From: Desulfamplus sp.
GTDB lineage: Bacteria; Desulfobacterota; Desulfobacteria; Desulfobacterales; Desulfobacteraceae
Length of the DNA stretch: 45,537 nt
Assembly (NCBI GenBank): GCA_015231705.1
Contig: JADGBC010000004.1
Location: 5,087 to 50,623, forward strand
Direction: 5' to 3'
Shown here: positions 16,719 through 26,191 of the stretch, in pieces
Layout: every line of letters starts with the position of its first letter
How positions within the stretch are numbered: the stretch's first letter is position 1
Made by a program: the position numbers and the translations under genes
Notes under the pieces: model-generated
What the model saw: the letters and a program-made list of their open reading frames with translations, nothing else
What the model was told of the DNA's origin: nothing
Databases searched by the model: none

Positions 16719-18293
16719 ATGTCGTTTGAATGGACAATTCTCCTTGTAGATGATGAACAAGATATAAGAGATGTTATATCACTTACCCTTCAAGATGCAG
16801 GATATAAGGTGATAGATGCTCCTGATGGCGAAACAGGGCTTAAGCTGTGCGAGACAGAAAGACCTCAGATTGTTATTACAGATATCAGGATGCCTGGCAT
16901 CAGCGGTCTTGAGCTTCTGGAGATTATAAAACAGAAATTTCCAGAGATTGAGGTTGTTGTTATAACAGCATTTGGAGAGATTGAGTTTGCCATTCGTGCC
17001 CTTCAGCTTGATGCATCTGATTTTGTTACAAAACCCATAAATGATAAAGCTCTTCATATTGCACTTAACCGTGCTGCCCAGCGTTATACTTCGCGAAAAC
17101 AGGTGAAGGATTACACTCAACTTCTGGAAAAAGAGAAGGCTGCTACTACTCAGGAGCTTCTTGCGACTATCTCTTTTAAGACCAACCTGATTGAGAGCTC
17201 CATGGATGGAATTTTAGGATGCGATGAAACGGATTTGGTTGTTATTTTTAATAAAAGCATGGAGCAGATGGTTGGATTCTCAAAAGGTGAAGTGGTCAAT
17301 AAAATGACTCTGGGACAGTTTTTTCAGCCAGGAGAAGCAGCTCGCCTCAAATCAGAGCTTGAAGGTGAAAAATATGGTGGAAAGCATCGCCTCTCGTTCT
17401 TTGAGACCACTTTGCTTGGATGCTCAGGAAGAATGATTCCGGTTCAGGTGTCTGCTATTATGCTTTTTGAGCAAAACAGGTCAGAAATGAGCATAAAAAA
17501 AGATTTCAACAAGAAGAATGGAGTTGTCTGTTTTTTCAGAGATCTCAGAGAGATCAGAAAACTTGAACGGGAAAAAGATGATCAGGCCCAGATTCTTCAT
17601 CAGGATAAAATGATGGCACTTGGCAAACTTGCAGCAAGCATGGTTCATGAGATCAACAATCCCCTTACAGGAATACTCAATTACAGCAGACTTATGATGC
17701 GTATTTTAAGCCGTGGAGCATTGACGCAAGAGCATCAGCAGAAATTTGAGCGGTATCTGGAGCTAGTTGAAAGTGAAACAAACCGCTGCTCTGAAATAGT
17801 CTCAAGCCTTCTGACCTTTTCTCGCAAATCGCCACCCTCTTTTGGAGAGGTGAGGAGTGATGAACTGCTTCACAGATGCATCATTCTAAGTCAGCACAAA
17901 CTGGAGTTGAACAACATAAAGCTTGTCAGCCGCATAAGTCCGGATATACCTCCCATAAACGGGGATTTCAACCAGTTGCAGCAGTCTCTTATCAACCTGA
18001 TCTTCAATGCGGTTGACGCAATGCCAGATGGAGGAACTTTAGAACTTTATGCAGGTTATGACTTGCGGGATAAAACAGTTACTATTTCGGTAAGAGATAC
18101 AGGAATCGGAATTTCAAAGGAAAACATCTCCAGAATATTTGAGCCTTTTTTTACAACTAAAAGCAAAGAGTACGGAGTGGGGCTTGGGCTTTCCACAGTT
18201 TATGGTATTATTGAGAGGCATAATGGTAAAGTGTGTGTGGAGAGCCGTGTTGGAGAGGGAAGTGTTTTCAGGTTGATTTTTAATTGTATCTAA
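16719..18293 (+). CDS. Receiver-PAS-histidine kinase hybrid
   Basis: 524 residues. N-terminal receiver (ILLVDDEQDI, phosphoacceptor in IVITDIRMPGISG, VTKPI), linker, PAS domain (about 150-275), HisKA with MVHEINNPLTGILNYSRL and HATPase_c (LINLIFNAVDAMPDGG, DTGIGIS, GVGLGLSTVYGIIERHNG). The open frame could start at GTG 16692, overlapping the previous stop by four bases, but ATG 16719 has AAAGG at a proper distance, so I prefer it. Closely similar in receiver sequence to the gene before it, suggesting duplication. Lies directly before the sigma-54 activator. Confidence 0.9.
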   Translation: MSFEWTILLVDDEQDIRDVISLTLQDAGYKVIDAPDGETGLKLCETERPQIVITDIRMPGISGLELLEIIKQKFPEIEVVVITAFGEIEFAIRALQLDASDFVTKPINDKALHIALNRAAQRYTSRKQVKDYTQLLEKEKAATTQELLATISFKTNLIESSMDGILGCDETDLVVIFNKSMEQMVGFSKGEVVNKMTLGQFFQPGEAARLKSELEGEKYGGKHRLSFFETTLLGCSGRMIPVQVSAIMLFEQNRSEMSIKKDFNKKNGVVCFFRDLREIRKLEREKDDQAQILHQDKMMALGKLAASMVHEINNPLTGILNYSRLMMRILSRGALTQEHQQKFERYLELVESETNRCSEIVSSLLTFSRKSPPSFGEVRSDELLHRCIILSQHKLELNNIKLVSRISPDIPPINGDFNQLQQSLINLIFNAVDAMPDGGTLELYAGYDLRDKTVTISVRDTGIGISKENISRIFEPFFTTKSKEYGVGLGLSTVYGIIERHNGKVCVESRVGEGSVFRLIFNCI

Positions 18294-18302
18294 CACTTGA
18301 TG

Positions 18303-18421
18303 TCACTGTAAAAAGTCAGCATGTGAAATTTTTTACCACATTTTGTAGTGGTTTTTATTTGGCTAAACCGCCATATGATGTGATTAAAAATAGGAGATCG
18401 GACTTTTTACGAGACCATCAA
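18303..18421. repeat. Dispersed repeat family C, MITE-like, copy 1
   Basis: The left end has TGTCACTGTAAAAAGTCAG and the right end, read on the other strand, TGATGGTCTCGTAAAAAGTCC: imperfect terminal inverted repeats around an AT-rich core of about 80 bases. A second copy with the same ends lies at 44991-45092. It fills most of the gap before the sigma-54 activator gene and has no coding capacity. Confidence 0.65.
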
Positions 18422-18441
18422 GACGTGATTGGAAAAAGTGT

Positions 18442-20175
18442 ATGTCTCGTAATCAATACATTCTTTGCGAACAGCTTCTTCAACTACTGGATCAATTGAA
18501 TATAGGTGCATTCACGATTGATCCGAACCGTAGAATTACGGCATTCAACCGTAATTTGCAATCGTTGCTCGGGGTTGAGGATGTTGAAGTGATTGGTAAA
18601 GAGTGCCGTGAGATATTTACGGGGGTTCCCTGTCATGGTAACTGTCCGTTTAAAGGGACAGACAGCCCTAACACAAAATATCTGGATATTGAAATTACCG
18701 ACAGGCAAAATTCCAGACATCTTATTACTCGTATTGCAACACCTGTTTATAATGAAGAGCATAAAGTAATCGGATGTCTTACAGTGTTTCAGGACCATTC
18801 GCACTTTGCAAATCTCATCAGCAGAATTCATTATGAAGAACGAAGCATGAAAATTGTACTTGACACACTGGATATGGGTATTTTTACTGTGAATCGGGGT
18901 GGCTATATAACTTTTTTCAATACAGCTGCAGAAAAAATATCCGGATACAGTCGTCATCAGATGCTTGGCAGGCTATGCTCTGCTGTTTTTGGTCAAAGCG
19001 GAGCACAAGATTCTGAACTTCTGAAAAAATCAATGAATGACGGTAAGGTAAGGACAAACCCAGACGCAAGCATGATTACTAACCAGGGGGCTGCAATTCC
19101 GATTCGGGCGGAATACATACCTCTTCAAGGCGAGACAGGCAAAATTACAGGTGGACTTGTCACGATTCATGATCTGACACTCGCACGTCAATTTGATCAA
19201 GATGTAACCCGACGATATTCGTTTCATAATATGCTGGGAAAAGATCCCGTGATGCAGAAGATATTTGACAGAGTTAGTGCAGTCGCAAAGACAGATGTAA
19301 CAGTTCTAATTGAGGGTGAGACCGGAACAGGCAAGGATTTGCTGGCAAAAGCGATCCATTCTGCTGGTACACGGACAGAAAAACCCTTTGTCAAAGTAAA
19401 CTGTGCAGCACTTCCGGATAATCTGTTGGAATCTGAACTGTTCGGCTATGCAAGAGGTGCGTTTACCGGTGCATTTCAGGATAAGCCAGGCAGATTTCAG
19501 GAGGCAGACAGAGGAACTATTTTTCTGGATGAGATAGGAGAGATCCCTTTATCGCTTCAGGCAAAACTGCTTCGGGTTATTGAGGCAAAAGAATTTTATC
19601 CTCTGGGCAGCCGACACTCGGTAAAGGTTGATGTACGTATTATTTCAGCAACCAACCGGGACCTTGGAAAACTTGCTGCAAAAGGGTTATTTCGTCGGGA
19701 TCTTTTTTATCGTCTCAATGTTATTCGTATTGAGCTGCCAGCACTTAAGGATCGTCATTCAGATATTCCTCTTTTGATCAGCGATATTTTGAACAGGCTC
19801 AGCTCTTTCAGATCAATAGATCCCCCTGAAATTTCCATGCAAACTATGGAAATACTTATAAATCACCATTACCCAGGAAATATAAGGGAGCTTGAAAATA
19901 TTTTGGAACACGCTCTTATTGTTACTCAGTCCAATATCATTAACATTGGTGATCTTCCTGAATACTTGCACCATCCGGCACCCATGAATCCTGCTCCATT
20001 GTCAGAAGTGTTTGAAAAGGATGAGGATTTTCACGAAAGGGAGAAACTTCTTCAGATGCTTCGTATTAATAACTGGCACAGAGGGAACACTGCTGTTGCT
20101 TTGGGAATAGAACGTACTACACTTTGGCGTAAAATGAAGAAATATGATCTGACAGCTCCTGTCTCTCCCCATTGA
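18442..20175 (+). CDS. Sigma-54-dependent transcription activator, PAS-PAS-AAA-HTH
   Basis: 577 residues. Two PAS domains (about 10-120 and 130-245); the first has a cysteine set (KECREIFTGVPCHGNCPFKG) seen in redox-linked regulators of sulfate reducers. AAA+ domain: Walker A GETGTGKDLLAKAIH, the sigma-54 contact loop GAFTGA, Walker B FLDEIGEI, and an arginine-finger region with FRRDLFYRLNVIRIELP. C-terminal Fis-type HTH (HRGNTAVALGIERTTLWRKMK). Because it lacks a receiver, it is probably controlled by its PAS/Cys domain rather than by phosphotransfer. Likely activates the sigma-54 promoter candidate at 1250 through the GTTGCA sites (inference). Start ATG 18442; no strong ribosome site. Confidence 0.92.
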   Translation: MSRNQYILCEQLLQLLDQLNIGAFTIDPNRRITAFNRNLQSLLGVEDVEVIGKECREIFTGVPCHGNCPFKGTDSPNTKYLDIEITDRQNSRHLITRIATPVYNEEHKVIGCLTVFQDHSHFANLISRIHYEERSMKIVLDTLDMGIFTVNRGGYITFFNTAAEKISGYSRHQMLGRLCSAVFGQSGAQDSELLKKSMNDGKVRTNPDASMITNQGAAIPIRAEYIPLQGETGKITGGLVTIHDLTLARQFDQDVTRRYSFHNMLGKDPVMQKIFDRVSAVAKTDVTVLIEGETGTGKDLLAKAIHSAGTRTEKPFVKVNCAALPDNLLESELFGYARGAFTGAFQDKPGRFQEADRGTIFLDEIGEIPLSLQAKLLRVIEAKEFYPLGSRHSVKVDVRIISATNRDLGKLAAKGLFRRDLFYRLNVIRIELPALKDRHSDIPLLISDILNRLSSFRSIDPPEISMQTMEILINHHYPGNIRELENILEHALIVTQSNIINIGDLPEYLHHPAPMNPAPLSEVFEKDEDFHEREKLLQMLRINNWHRGNTAVALGIERTTLWRKMKKYDLTAPVSPH

Positions 20176-20220
20176 GTTTATAATCAAATCTTCCAAGGCT
20201 ATTTTCTGACACAACTAATT

Positions 20221-20277
20221 ATGAAACTGTAAGGGCAAACACATTGGTTTTGTAATGGTTTGACAATACAGTTTCAT
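20221..20277. repeat. 11-bp inverted repeat in the convergent gap
   Basis: ATGAAACTGTA (20221-20231) and its exact reverse complement TACAGTTTCAT (20267-20277), 35 bases apart, lie between the ends of the sigma-54 activator gene and uraA. AT-rich and without a U-run directly after either arm, so it is not a classic terminator. The rest of the 190-base gap shows nothing else. Confidence 0.5.
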
Positions 20278-20365
20278 ACAAAAAATATTCTAATTCTACT
20301 TTGGTAGGTTACCTAAAGAGAGCTATGATTAAACAACTTATGAGTAAACAATATAGTTTGCAAGA

Positions 20366-21643
20366 TCATGCTTCTTTCTTATCCCGATCTTTTGGGAGCA
20401 CCAGATTCATAACCACGCCAAGAATGCCTGCAAGGCCTATTCCCTGAAGTGTAAAATCTCCTGCTGAAAAGCTCATTCCACCAATACCAAAGACTAAGAT
20501 CAGAGCGACAATGGTAAGGTTTCTTGGTTTGGTAAGATCTTCGCCTGACTTTACAAGTGTGTTAAGGCCAATGACCATGATGGCACCAAACAGCAGCAGC
20601 ATGATGCCACCCATTACAGGAGTTGGAATAGTCTGGAGAAATGCCCCAAGTTTCCCTACAAACGCAAGCAGGATAGCAGCAATTGCAGCCCATGTCATGA
20701 TGGCCGGATTAAAGACGCGGGTAAGTGCGACCGCTCCTGTTACTTCTGAATATGTGGTGTTGGGTGGCCCACCTAAAAATGATGCAAAAGAGGTTGCTAT
20801 TCCGTCTCCTAAAAGGGTGTTTTGAAGTCCTGGCTCTTTTACATAATCCTTGCCTGTGACACCACCTATGGCAAGAACGTCACCAACATGCTCAATGGCA
20901 GGGGCAATTGCAATGGGCAGAATATAAAAGATCGCCTGTGCATTCCACTCCGGCAGAACAAAATTGGGCACTGTAAACCACGAAGCCTTTGCAATAGTTG
21001 AAAAATCAACAATGCCAAAGATAAGGGAGAGAATATATCCTGTCACAATGCCGCACAAAATAGGGATCAGTTTTATGACTCCTTTGCCCAGAATGGATGC
21101 AAGAACTGTGGCTGCAAGAGCTGCAAGAGAGATAATCAAGGCTGTTTTTTGCGGAAACAGAACCATAGCACCATCTCCTGTTTTGCCCATGGCCATATGA
21201 ACCGCAACCGGAGAAAGGATAAGCCCGATCACCATGATTACAGGCCCTGTAACCACAGGTGGCAGAACTTTTTTGATTATATCGCTGCCCTGCCATCTGA
21301 TAAGAATGCTTAGCAGTATATAGACAATACCGGCAGAACAGAGTCCGCACATTGTTGCAGGGATACCCCAAGTTTTTACTCCGTACATTATGGGAGGCAG
21401 AAATGCAAAAGAGGATGCAAGAAAGATGGGTACCTTGCCTTTTGTGATAACCTGAAAGATCAGGGTTCCGGCTCCTGCTGTAAATAGAGCTACATTTGGG
21501 TCAAGTCCGGTAAGAAGCGGGACAAGAACCAGTGCACCAAATGCCACAAAAAGCATCTGTGCACCGATAAGTGAGTCCCTTACTCTAAAATTATATTCTG
21601 TTGATGAATGACTTGTATCTGATTTTATTGACATATCTGGCAT
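20366..21643 (-). CDS. uraA: Uracil permease (NCS2 family)
   Basis: 425 residues. Inner-membrane nucleobase:cation symporter, most likely for uracil, with about 12-14 hydrophobic segments. Family signatures: LIGAQMLFVAFGALVLVPLLTGLDP near the N-terminus (shown in part), FLASSFAFLPP, PPVVTGPVIMVIGL, the substrate region with AIAPAIEHVGD, and LGGPPNTTYSEVTGA. Start at ATG 21643, with AGGA eight bases before it. It lies 149 bases after upp in the same direction, so the pair forms a uracil salvage unit; this context supports uracil over xanthine as substrate. Confidence 0.93.
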   Translation of the reverse strand: MPDMSIKSDTSHSSTEYNFRVRDSLIGAQMLFVAFGALVLVPLLTGLDPNVALFTAGAGTLIFQVITKGKVPIFLASSFAFLPPIMYGVKTWGIPATMCGLCSAGIVYILLSILIRWQGSDIIKKVLPPVVTGPVIMVIGLILSPVAVHMAMGKTGDGAMVLFPQKTALIISLAALAATVLASILGKGVIKLIPILCGIVTGYILSLIFGIVDFSTIAKASWFTVPNFVLPEWNAQAIFYILPIAIAPAIEHVGDVLAIGGVTGKDYVKEPGLQNTLLGDGIATSFASFLGGPPNTTYSEVTGAVALTRVFNPAIMTWAAIAAILLAFVGKLGAFLQTIPTPVMGGIMLLLFGAIMVIGLNTLVKSGEDLTKPRNLTIVALILVFGIGGMSFSAGDFTLQGIGLAGILGVVMNLVLPKDRDKKEA

Positions 21644-21792
21644 CTGTTTTTATCCTGTGTTGATTGTTCGTATATAGTTATTCTGCTCGTGAGTCGCAAG
21701 TTCTCATTTTAAATACAATATATGTTATTTAAAGTTCCCATTAAACACAGTATGTTGTAGCAACTTTGAGAAGTTATGACTGATGAGCTATT

Positions 21793-22419
21793 CTATTTGG
21801 TACCAAAAATTTTATCTCCGGCATCACCCAGGCCTGGGAGTATATATCCTATGTCGTTAAGACGCTCATCAATTGCTGCTACATAAATATCCACATCAGG
21901 GTGTTTTTGGGTAACTCTGGCAATGCCTTCAGGAGCTGCAACAAGAAAAAGACCTTTTATATCTTTGCAGCCTGCCTCTTTTAGAAGATCAATAGTAGCA
22001 ATCAGAGTACCGCCGGTTGCAAGCATTGGATCCAAGATCAGAGCTGTTCTTTCATCCATGGCATTTGCGGTTTTTACATAGTATTTTACAGGCTCAAGAG
22101 TCTCTTCGTTCCTGTAAAATCCAACAACACTAACCTTGGCAGATGGGATAAGGTCAATAACTCCATCCATCATTCCAAGTCCGGCTCTCAGAATAGGTAC
22201 AATAGTAATCTTTTTGCCCTTTATCCGTTCTACTTCCACGCTGCCTGCCCACCCTTCAATAGTCTGTTTTTCGGTCTCCATATTGTGTGTGGCCTCGTAG
22301 GTCAGAAGGCGGGCAACTTCAGATGCCAGATCCCTGAAGTCTTTTGTGGAAATATCCTTTTCTCTCATCAACCCAAGTTTATGTCTTATAAGTGGGTGGT
22401 CTTCAACATATACTGCCAT
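21793..22419 (-). CDS. upp: Uracil phosphoribosyltransferase
   Basis: 208 residues, the usual length. Makes UMP from uracil and PRPP. Motifs: [13 protein letters not shown], the PRPP-binding loop [16 protein letters not shown], and the uracil-binding C-terminal region with [17 protein letters not shown]. Very good ribosome site (AAAGGAGAGAATC) before ATG 22419. Divergent from priA across a 292-base gap that holds a 13-bp hairpin. Forms a unit with uraA downstream. Confidence 0.97.
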   Translation of the reverse strand: MAVYVEDHPLIRHKLGLMREKDISTKDFRDLASEVARLLTYEATHNMETEKQTIEGWAGSVEVERIKGKKITIVPILRAGLGMMDGVIDLIPSAKVSVVGFYRNEETLEPVKYYVKTANAMDERTALILDPMLATGGTLIATIDLLKEAGCKDIKGLFLVAAPEGIARVTQKHPDVDIYVAAIDERLNDIGYILPGLGDAGDKIFGTK

Positions 22420-22491
22420 GATTCTCTCCTTTTTGTTAATGGTTTAACTATTGTTATATGGGATCTAACTTATAGTGTTTATTAAGTATTC

Positions 22492-22525
22492 TAACCATGA
22501 AAATGCATTGCGATTTTCATGGTTA
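22492..22525. promoter_or_regulatory. Perfect 13-bp inverted repeat between upp and priA
   Basis: TAACCATGAAAAT (22492-22504) and ATTTTCATGGTTA (22513-22525) with an 8-base loop. It lies in the divergent promoter region. The ATGAAAAT/ATTTTCAT arms are the same as in the hairpin part of the family B units at 10.8 kb, so it may be another family B member or a shared operator. The rest of the gap is AT-rich with no gene. Confidence 0.6.
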
Positions 22526-22711
22526 GGGTTGGTCATACAATGGCCATCAAGGCGTGTAATATTTGACATTGTTAAACGTTTTTTGTCTTACATGACAAAT
22601 AAAACCTAGTAGTTTAAAATTTTGCTCAACATATGAAATATCTCTTCTTGTAGTCAAGAAAAATAAGGTGGCTATTGATCTTTTTCCACATTTGTGGTCA
22701 AAGCATGATCC

Positions 22712-25429
22712 ATGAAAGAAGATAAACTAATTGAGGTTGCTGTTGCCCTTCCGGTTAACCATACATTCACATATAAAGTGCCGGAACATCTTGGAAATTA
22801 TGCTTTGACAGGCATGAGAGCACTTGTGCCGTTCGGCAGACGCAGGATCACCGGTTATATTCTTGGTAAAACATATAATAGCAGCAGATATCAGCCAAAG
22901 CTGATTCTTGATCTTCTGGATGAAATGCCTCTGTTTCCTTATTCCATGATTCAGTTTTTTCAGTGGATTTCCCGTTACTATATCCACCCCATAGGAGAGG
23001 TGATCCGTACAGCTTTGCCTATGGGTCTTGACAGTCATGATGTCTCTTTTGTGAGTGTCACTGAAAAAGGGGTAATGCATTTCAATCAAAGCATTTTAAC
23101 ACCTTCCGAATTCCAACTGATTGAGACTCTTAAAGCTGCTGGGGCTCTTCCGCTCAAGAGACTTGTGCAAATCAAAAGTGGTGCAAGTCATGCACAGATC
23201 AAAAGCAGTAACAGTGGTGTAGACCATACACAAAACAAAAACAGCAACAGTGGTGCAAACCATACGCAGATAAAATATGGAAACATCAACGTAAGCCATG
23301 CCCTGATCAGAAAAATGTGCAAAGATGAACTTATTGAAATCACCTCTGAACTTAAAAAAGATCAGACCAGAATAAAGATGGAAAAGTTTATCTCGCTTGC
23401 AGGAGAGTCCAAAGTTGAAAAACCAGACTTAAAAGTTGAAAAGCCAGACTTAAAGGATGAGAAGATTATCGGACTCGGCAATTCTGATTTGCCTGTTCTG
23501 TCAAAAAAAAGGCAGCAAATTCTTGATATCGTCCGTCAAAAACAGGAAATCTCCCTTACTGCCCTGAAGAAGGCGGTTCCGACAGCTCCAAGACTCACCA
23601 CCTTGATGGCAGAATCAGGGTATCTGAAGATTACTGAAAAGGCGGTCTTTAGAGATCCTTTTGGAGATAGTGTTGACCCTGATACTCCTCCGGAACTCAA
23701 CGATGAGCAGAAAAAAGTTGTAAATAGGGTTAAAGAGCGGATAGATATGGGCTTTCAGCGTTATCTTCTCTCTGGAGTTACCGGAAGCGGCAAGACAGAA
23801 GTCTATATGCGTCTTGTCACAGAAGCGGTCAAAAGAGAAAAGGGTGCAATTATTTTAGTGCCTGAAATATCTCTTATATCCCAGACAGAAAGACGATTTA
23901 GAGCAAGGTTTGGTAATAAAATTGCTGTAATTCACAGTGGCCTTTCCAAAGGAGAGCTTCTTGACCAGTGGCATAGCATTGCAAAAGGGGAGCTTTCGAT
24001 TGTGATAGGTGCAAGATCTGCTATATTTGCACCGGTTTCAAATCCTGGGATAATCATTGTGGATGAGGAGCATGACACCTCATATAAACAGGAGGCAGGA
24101 CTTAGATACAATGCAAGGGATCTTGCAGTAGTAAGAGCCCAGCAGCATAACTGCACAGTGATTCTTGGTTCCGCAACTCCCTCCATACAATCCTATTACA
24201 ATGCATGTCAGGGGAAATTTGAGGAGCTGGTTCTGAAAAAAAGGGTCAACAGGCATCCTTTGCCTGAGATTACCCTGGTTGATCTTAAAAAATACAGGGA
24301 TTACAGAGGAACACAAAAACTAATTACCCCCGAGTTGTCAAAGGCAATAGAGTCCTGCCTGAGAAAAGGGGAACAGGTTTTGATTTTCTTGAATCGCCGC
24401 GGATTTGCAACCTTTCCGGTATGTGAATCGTGCGGAGAGGCGATAAAATGCAAATTTTGCGATATCACCATGACCCTGCACAGAGATAATAGTGAGTTTA
24501 GATGTCACATGTGCGGATTTACGGTAGCTTCAACTGTAAAGTCCTCCACTATCAATGCACAATCTGCCAGGTCAGATCAAAGTTCATTCTCTGCTAAATT
24601 TGGAGCAAATCAGCTCTATGGCATGAAAGTGTCGTCTGACATCAAGTGCTCAAAGTGCGGGGCAAAAAAAATAAAGCCTTTGGGTTTTGGCACGGAACGG
24701 ATTGAGATCCTTCTCAAATCCATGTTTCCGGATGCCAGAATTATAAGGCTTGATCAGGATACTGGAAGCAAAAAAGGAGCTACAGTACAGATTCTTAAAA
24801 AGGTTAAAAACAGGACTGTTGATATTATTGTAGGCACCCAGATGCTTGCCAAGGGGCATGATTTTCCGGCCATTACCCTTGTCGGTGTGATATGTGCTGA
24901 TCTGTCGCTTAATTTTCCTGATTTTAGAGCAGGAGAGAGAACATTTCAGCTTCTTGCCCAGGTTGCAGGTCGTGCCGGCAGAGGCGATAAACCAGGAAAG
25001 GTTATCATGCAGACCTACAATCCGGAACATTTCAGCATTGAGGCCTCAAAAAATCAGGATTTTGTTCAGTTTTACAGCAGCGAAATTCCCTTTAGAAAAG
25101 CTTTGTCATATCCTCCTTTTTCAAGGATTATTCAGCTTAAAATCTCAGGGCATGATATGGAGAAGGTTAAAATTCATTCTCTGCTTATAGGAGAGATATG
25201 CACGGATTTTATCAATGAATACAGCATGATGGGAAAAATACAGATGCTTGGGCCAATTGAGGCTGGAATCCCAAAAATATCAATGCGTTACAGATGGCAG
25301 ATGCTTTTAAAGAGTCCCTCTGCCAATCTTTTGAACAAACTTGTTCAGCATCTGATAATTGATAAGAGAGCTTTTGCACTCAGGGATATATCGGTTGGAA
25401 TAGATGTTGACCCCTATTTTATGATGTGA
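22712..25429 (+). CDS. priA: Primosomal protein N' (PriA replication-restart helicase)
   Basis: 905 residues against a usual 700-750. Restarts stalled replication forks. Seen: N-terminal DNA-binding region, Walker A GVTGSGKTEVYMRL, DEEH box IIVDEEHDTSYKQ, SATPS, helicase motifs VLIFLNRRGFA, GTQMLAKGHDFP and QVAGRAGRGDKPG, and zinc-binding cysteines (CESCGEAIKCKFC, CHMC, CSKCG). The extra length comes from low-complexity insertions: three 12-residue units and two 7-residue units in the N-terminal half (23177-23284, 23414-23455), and about 38 Ser/Ala-rich residues between zinc ligands CHMC and CSKC. All helicase motifs are intact, so the protein is probably active. Weak ribosome site at ATG 22712. 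Confidence 0.95.
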   Translation: MKEDKLIEVAVALPVNHTFTYKVPEHLGNYALTGMRALVPFGRRRITGYILGKTYNSSRYQPKLILDLLDEMPLFPYSMIQFFQWISRYYIHPIGEVIRTALPMGLDSHDVSFVSVTEKGVMHFNQSILTPSEFQLIETLKAAGALPLKRLVQIKSGASHAQIKSSNSGVDHTQNKNSNSGANHTQIKYGNINVSHALIRKMCKDELIEITSELKKDQTRIKMEKFISLAGESKVEKPDLKVEKPDLKDEKIIGLGNSDLPVLSKKRQQILDIVRQKQEISLTALKKAVPTAPRLTTLMAESGYLKITEKAVFRDPFGDSVDPDTPPELNDEQKKVVNRVKERIDMGFQRYLLSGVTGSGKTEVYMRLVTEAVKREKGAIILVPEISLISQTERRFRARFGNKIAVIHSGLSKGELLDQWHSIAKGELSIVIGARSAIFAPVSNPGIIIVDEEHDTSYKQEAGLRYNARDLAVVRAQQHNCTVILGSATPSIQSYYNACQGKFEELVLKKRVNRHPLPEITLVDLKKYRDYRGTQKLITPELSKAIESCLRKGEQVLIFLNRRGFATFPVCESCGEAIKCKFCDITMTLHRDNSEFRCHMCGFTVASTVKSSTINAQSARSDQSSFSAKFGANQLYGMKVSSDIKCSKCGAKKIKPLGFGTERIEILLKSMFPDARIIRLDQDTGSKKGATVQILKKVKNRTVDIIVGTQMLAKGHDFPAITLVGVICADLSLNFPDFRAGERTFQLLAQVAGRAGRGDKPGKVIMQTYNPEHFSIEASKNQDFVQFYSSEIPFRKALSYPPFSRIIQLKISGHDMEKVKIHSLLIGEICTDFINEYSMMGKIQMLGPIEAGIPKISMRYRWQMLLKSPSANLLNKLVQHLIIDKRAFALRDISVGIDVDPYFMM
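23177..23284 (+). repeat. Three tandem 36-base units inside priA
   Basis: Units start AGTGGTG at 23177, 23213 and 23249 and encode S-G-A-S-H-A-Q-I-K-S-S-N type dodecapeptides. In-frame expansion in a loop between the N-terminal domain and the helicase core. Confidence 0.85.
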
Positions 25430-25456
25430 ATTATTTCTACTTTGTTAGGTTTCATT

Positions 25457-26191
25457 ATGTGCAAAACAAAAAACGAACATGGAAAAAATATAGAGATAAA
25501 GCCTGTTTCTGATAATAAGAATAAGCTGCTGGTGATTGATAACTACGACTCTTTTACATACAACCTTGTGCAGATGTTCATCTCTTGTGATCTTGAGATT
25601 ATCGTAAAACGCTCTGATAAAATTACTGTTGAGGATGCCGCAAATATTGATCCTGATTATCTGCTTGTAAGCCCGGGACCAAAAGATCCTGAACATGCTG
25701 GAATTTCAAAGGAATTGATCTTCTATTTTTATGACAAGATCCCGATTCTTGGCGTATGTCTTGGCATGCAGTGCTTAAATGAGGTGTTTGGAGGCACAAC
25801 TAAAAGGGCACCAGTTCCGGTTCATGGAAAAACCGACATGATCTTTCATCAAGAAAAGGGGATATTCAAAGGTATGCCATCTCCCTTTGCTGCGGCCAGA
25901 TATCACTCTTTGGTTATTGAACCTGTAAATACCTTGAGTTTGAATGAAGAGTCTGATCTGCCTTATATTTTGAATGAAGAGTCTGACCCTCCTCGTATCG
26001 TGACCACGGCCTGGAATCGTGAGGGGCTTATTATGGGCGTTGAACTTACAGGTTTTCCTGTTTATGGAGTGCAGTTTCACCCTGAGAGCTTTATGACAGA
26101 AAAAGGAGAGATTCTGATCAGAAATTTTCTTGGTCAGAGGCCAGAATATGATCGATCTTGTAAGAATCGACTCTTCTTCAAAAACAGTTGA
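25457..26191 (+). CDS. pabA: Glutamine amidotransferase subunit, PabA/TrpG type
   Basis: 244 residues. Releases ammonia from glutamine for aminodeoxychorismate or anthranilate synthase. Class I amidotransferase signatures: VIDNYDSFTYNLVQ, VSPGPKDPEHAG, nucleophile motif ILGVCLGMQCLNEVFGG, and GVQFHPESFMTEKGE with the His-Glu pair. pabA and trpG cannot be told apart here because no component I gene is adjacent. Start taken at ATG 25457; the frame also has a TTG at 25442. A 10-residue unit (LNEESDLPYI) is duplicated at 25940-25999. The last 13 or so residues, after the normal end near NFLG, are encoded antisense to a transposase remnant, so the C-terminus appears to have been altered by an old insertion. 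Confidence 0.9.
   Translation: MCKTKNEHGKNIEIKPVSDNKNKLLVIDNYDSFTYNLVQMFISCDLEIIVKRSDKITVEDAANIDPDYLLVSPGPKDPEHAGISKELIFYFYDKIPILGVCLGMQCLNEVFGGTTKRAPVPVHGKTDMIFHQEKGIFKGMPSPFAAARYHSLVIEPVNTLSLNEESDLPYILNEESDPPRIVTTAWNREGLIMGVELTGFPVYGVQFHPESFMTEKGEILIRNFLGQRPEYDRSCKNRLFFKNS

Noticed and set aside
18284-18499. Plus-strand frame before the sigma-54 activator
   Set aside because: It overlaps the start of the activator in another frame and covers the MITE-like element; no domain.
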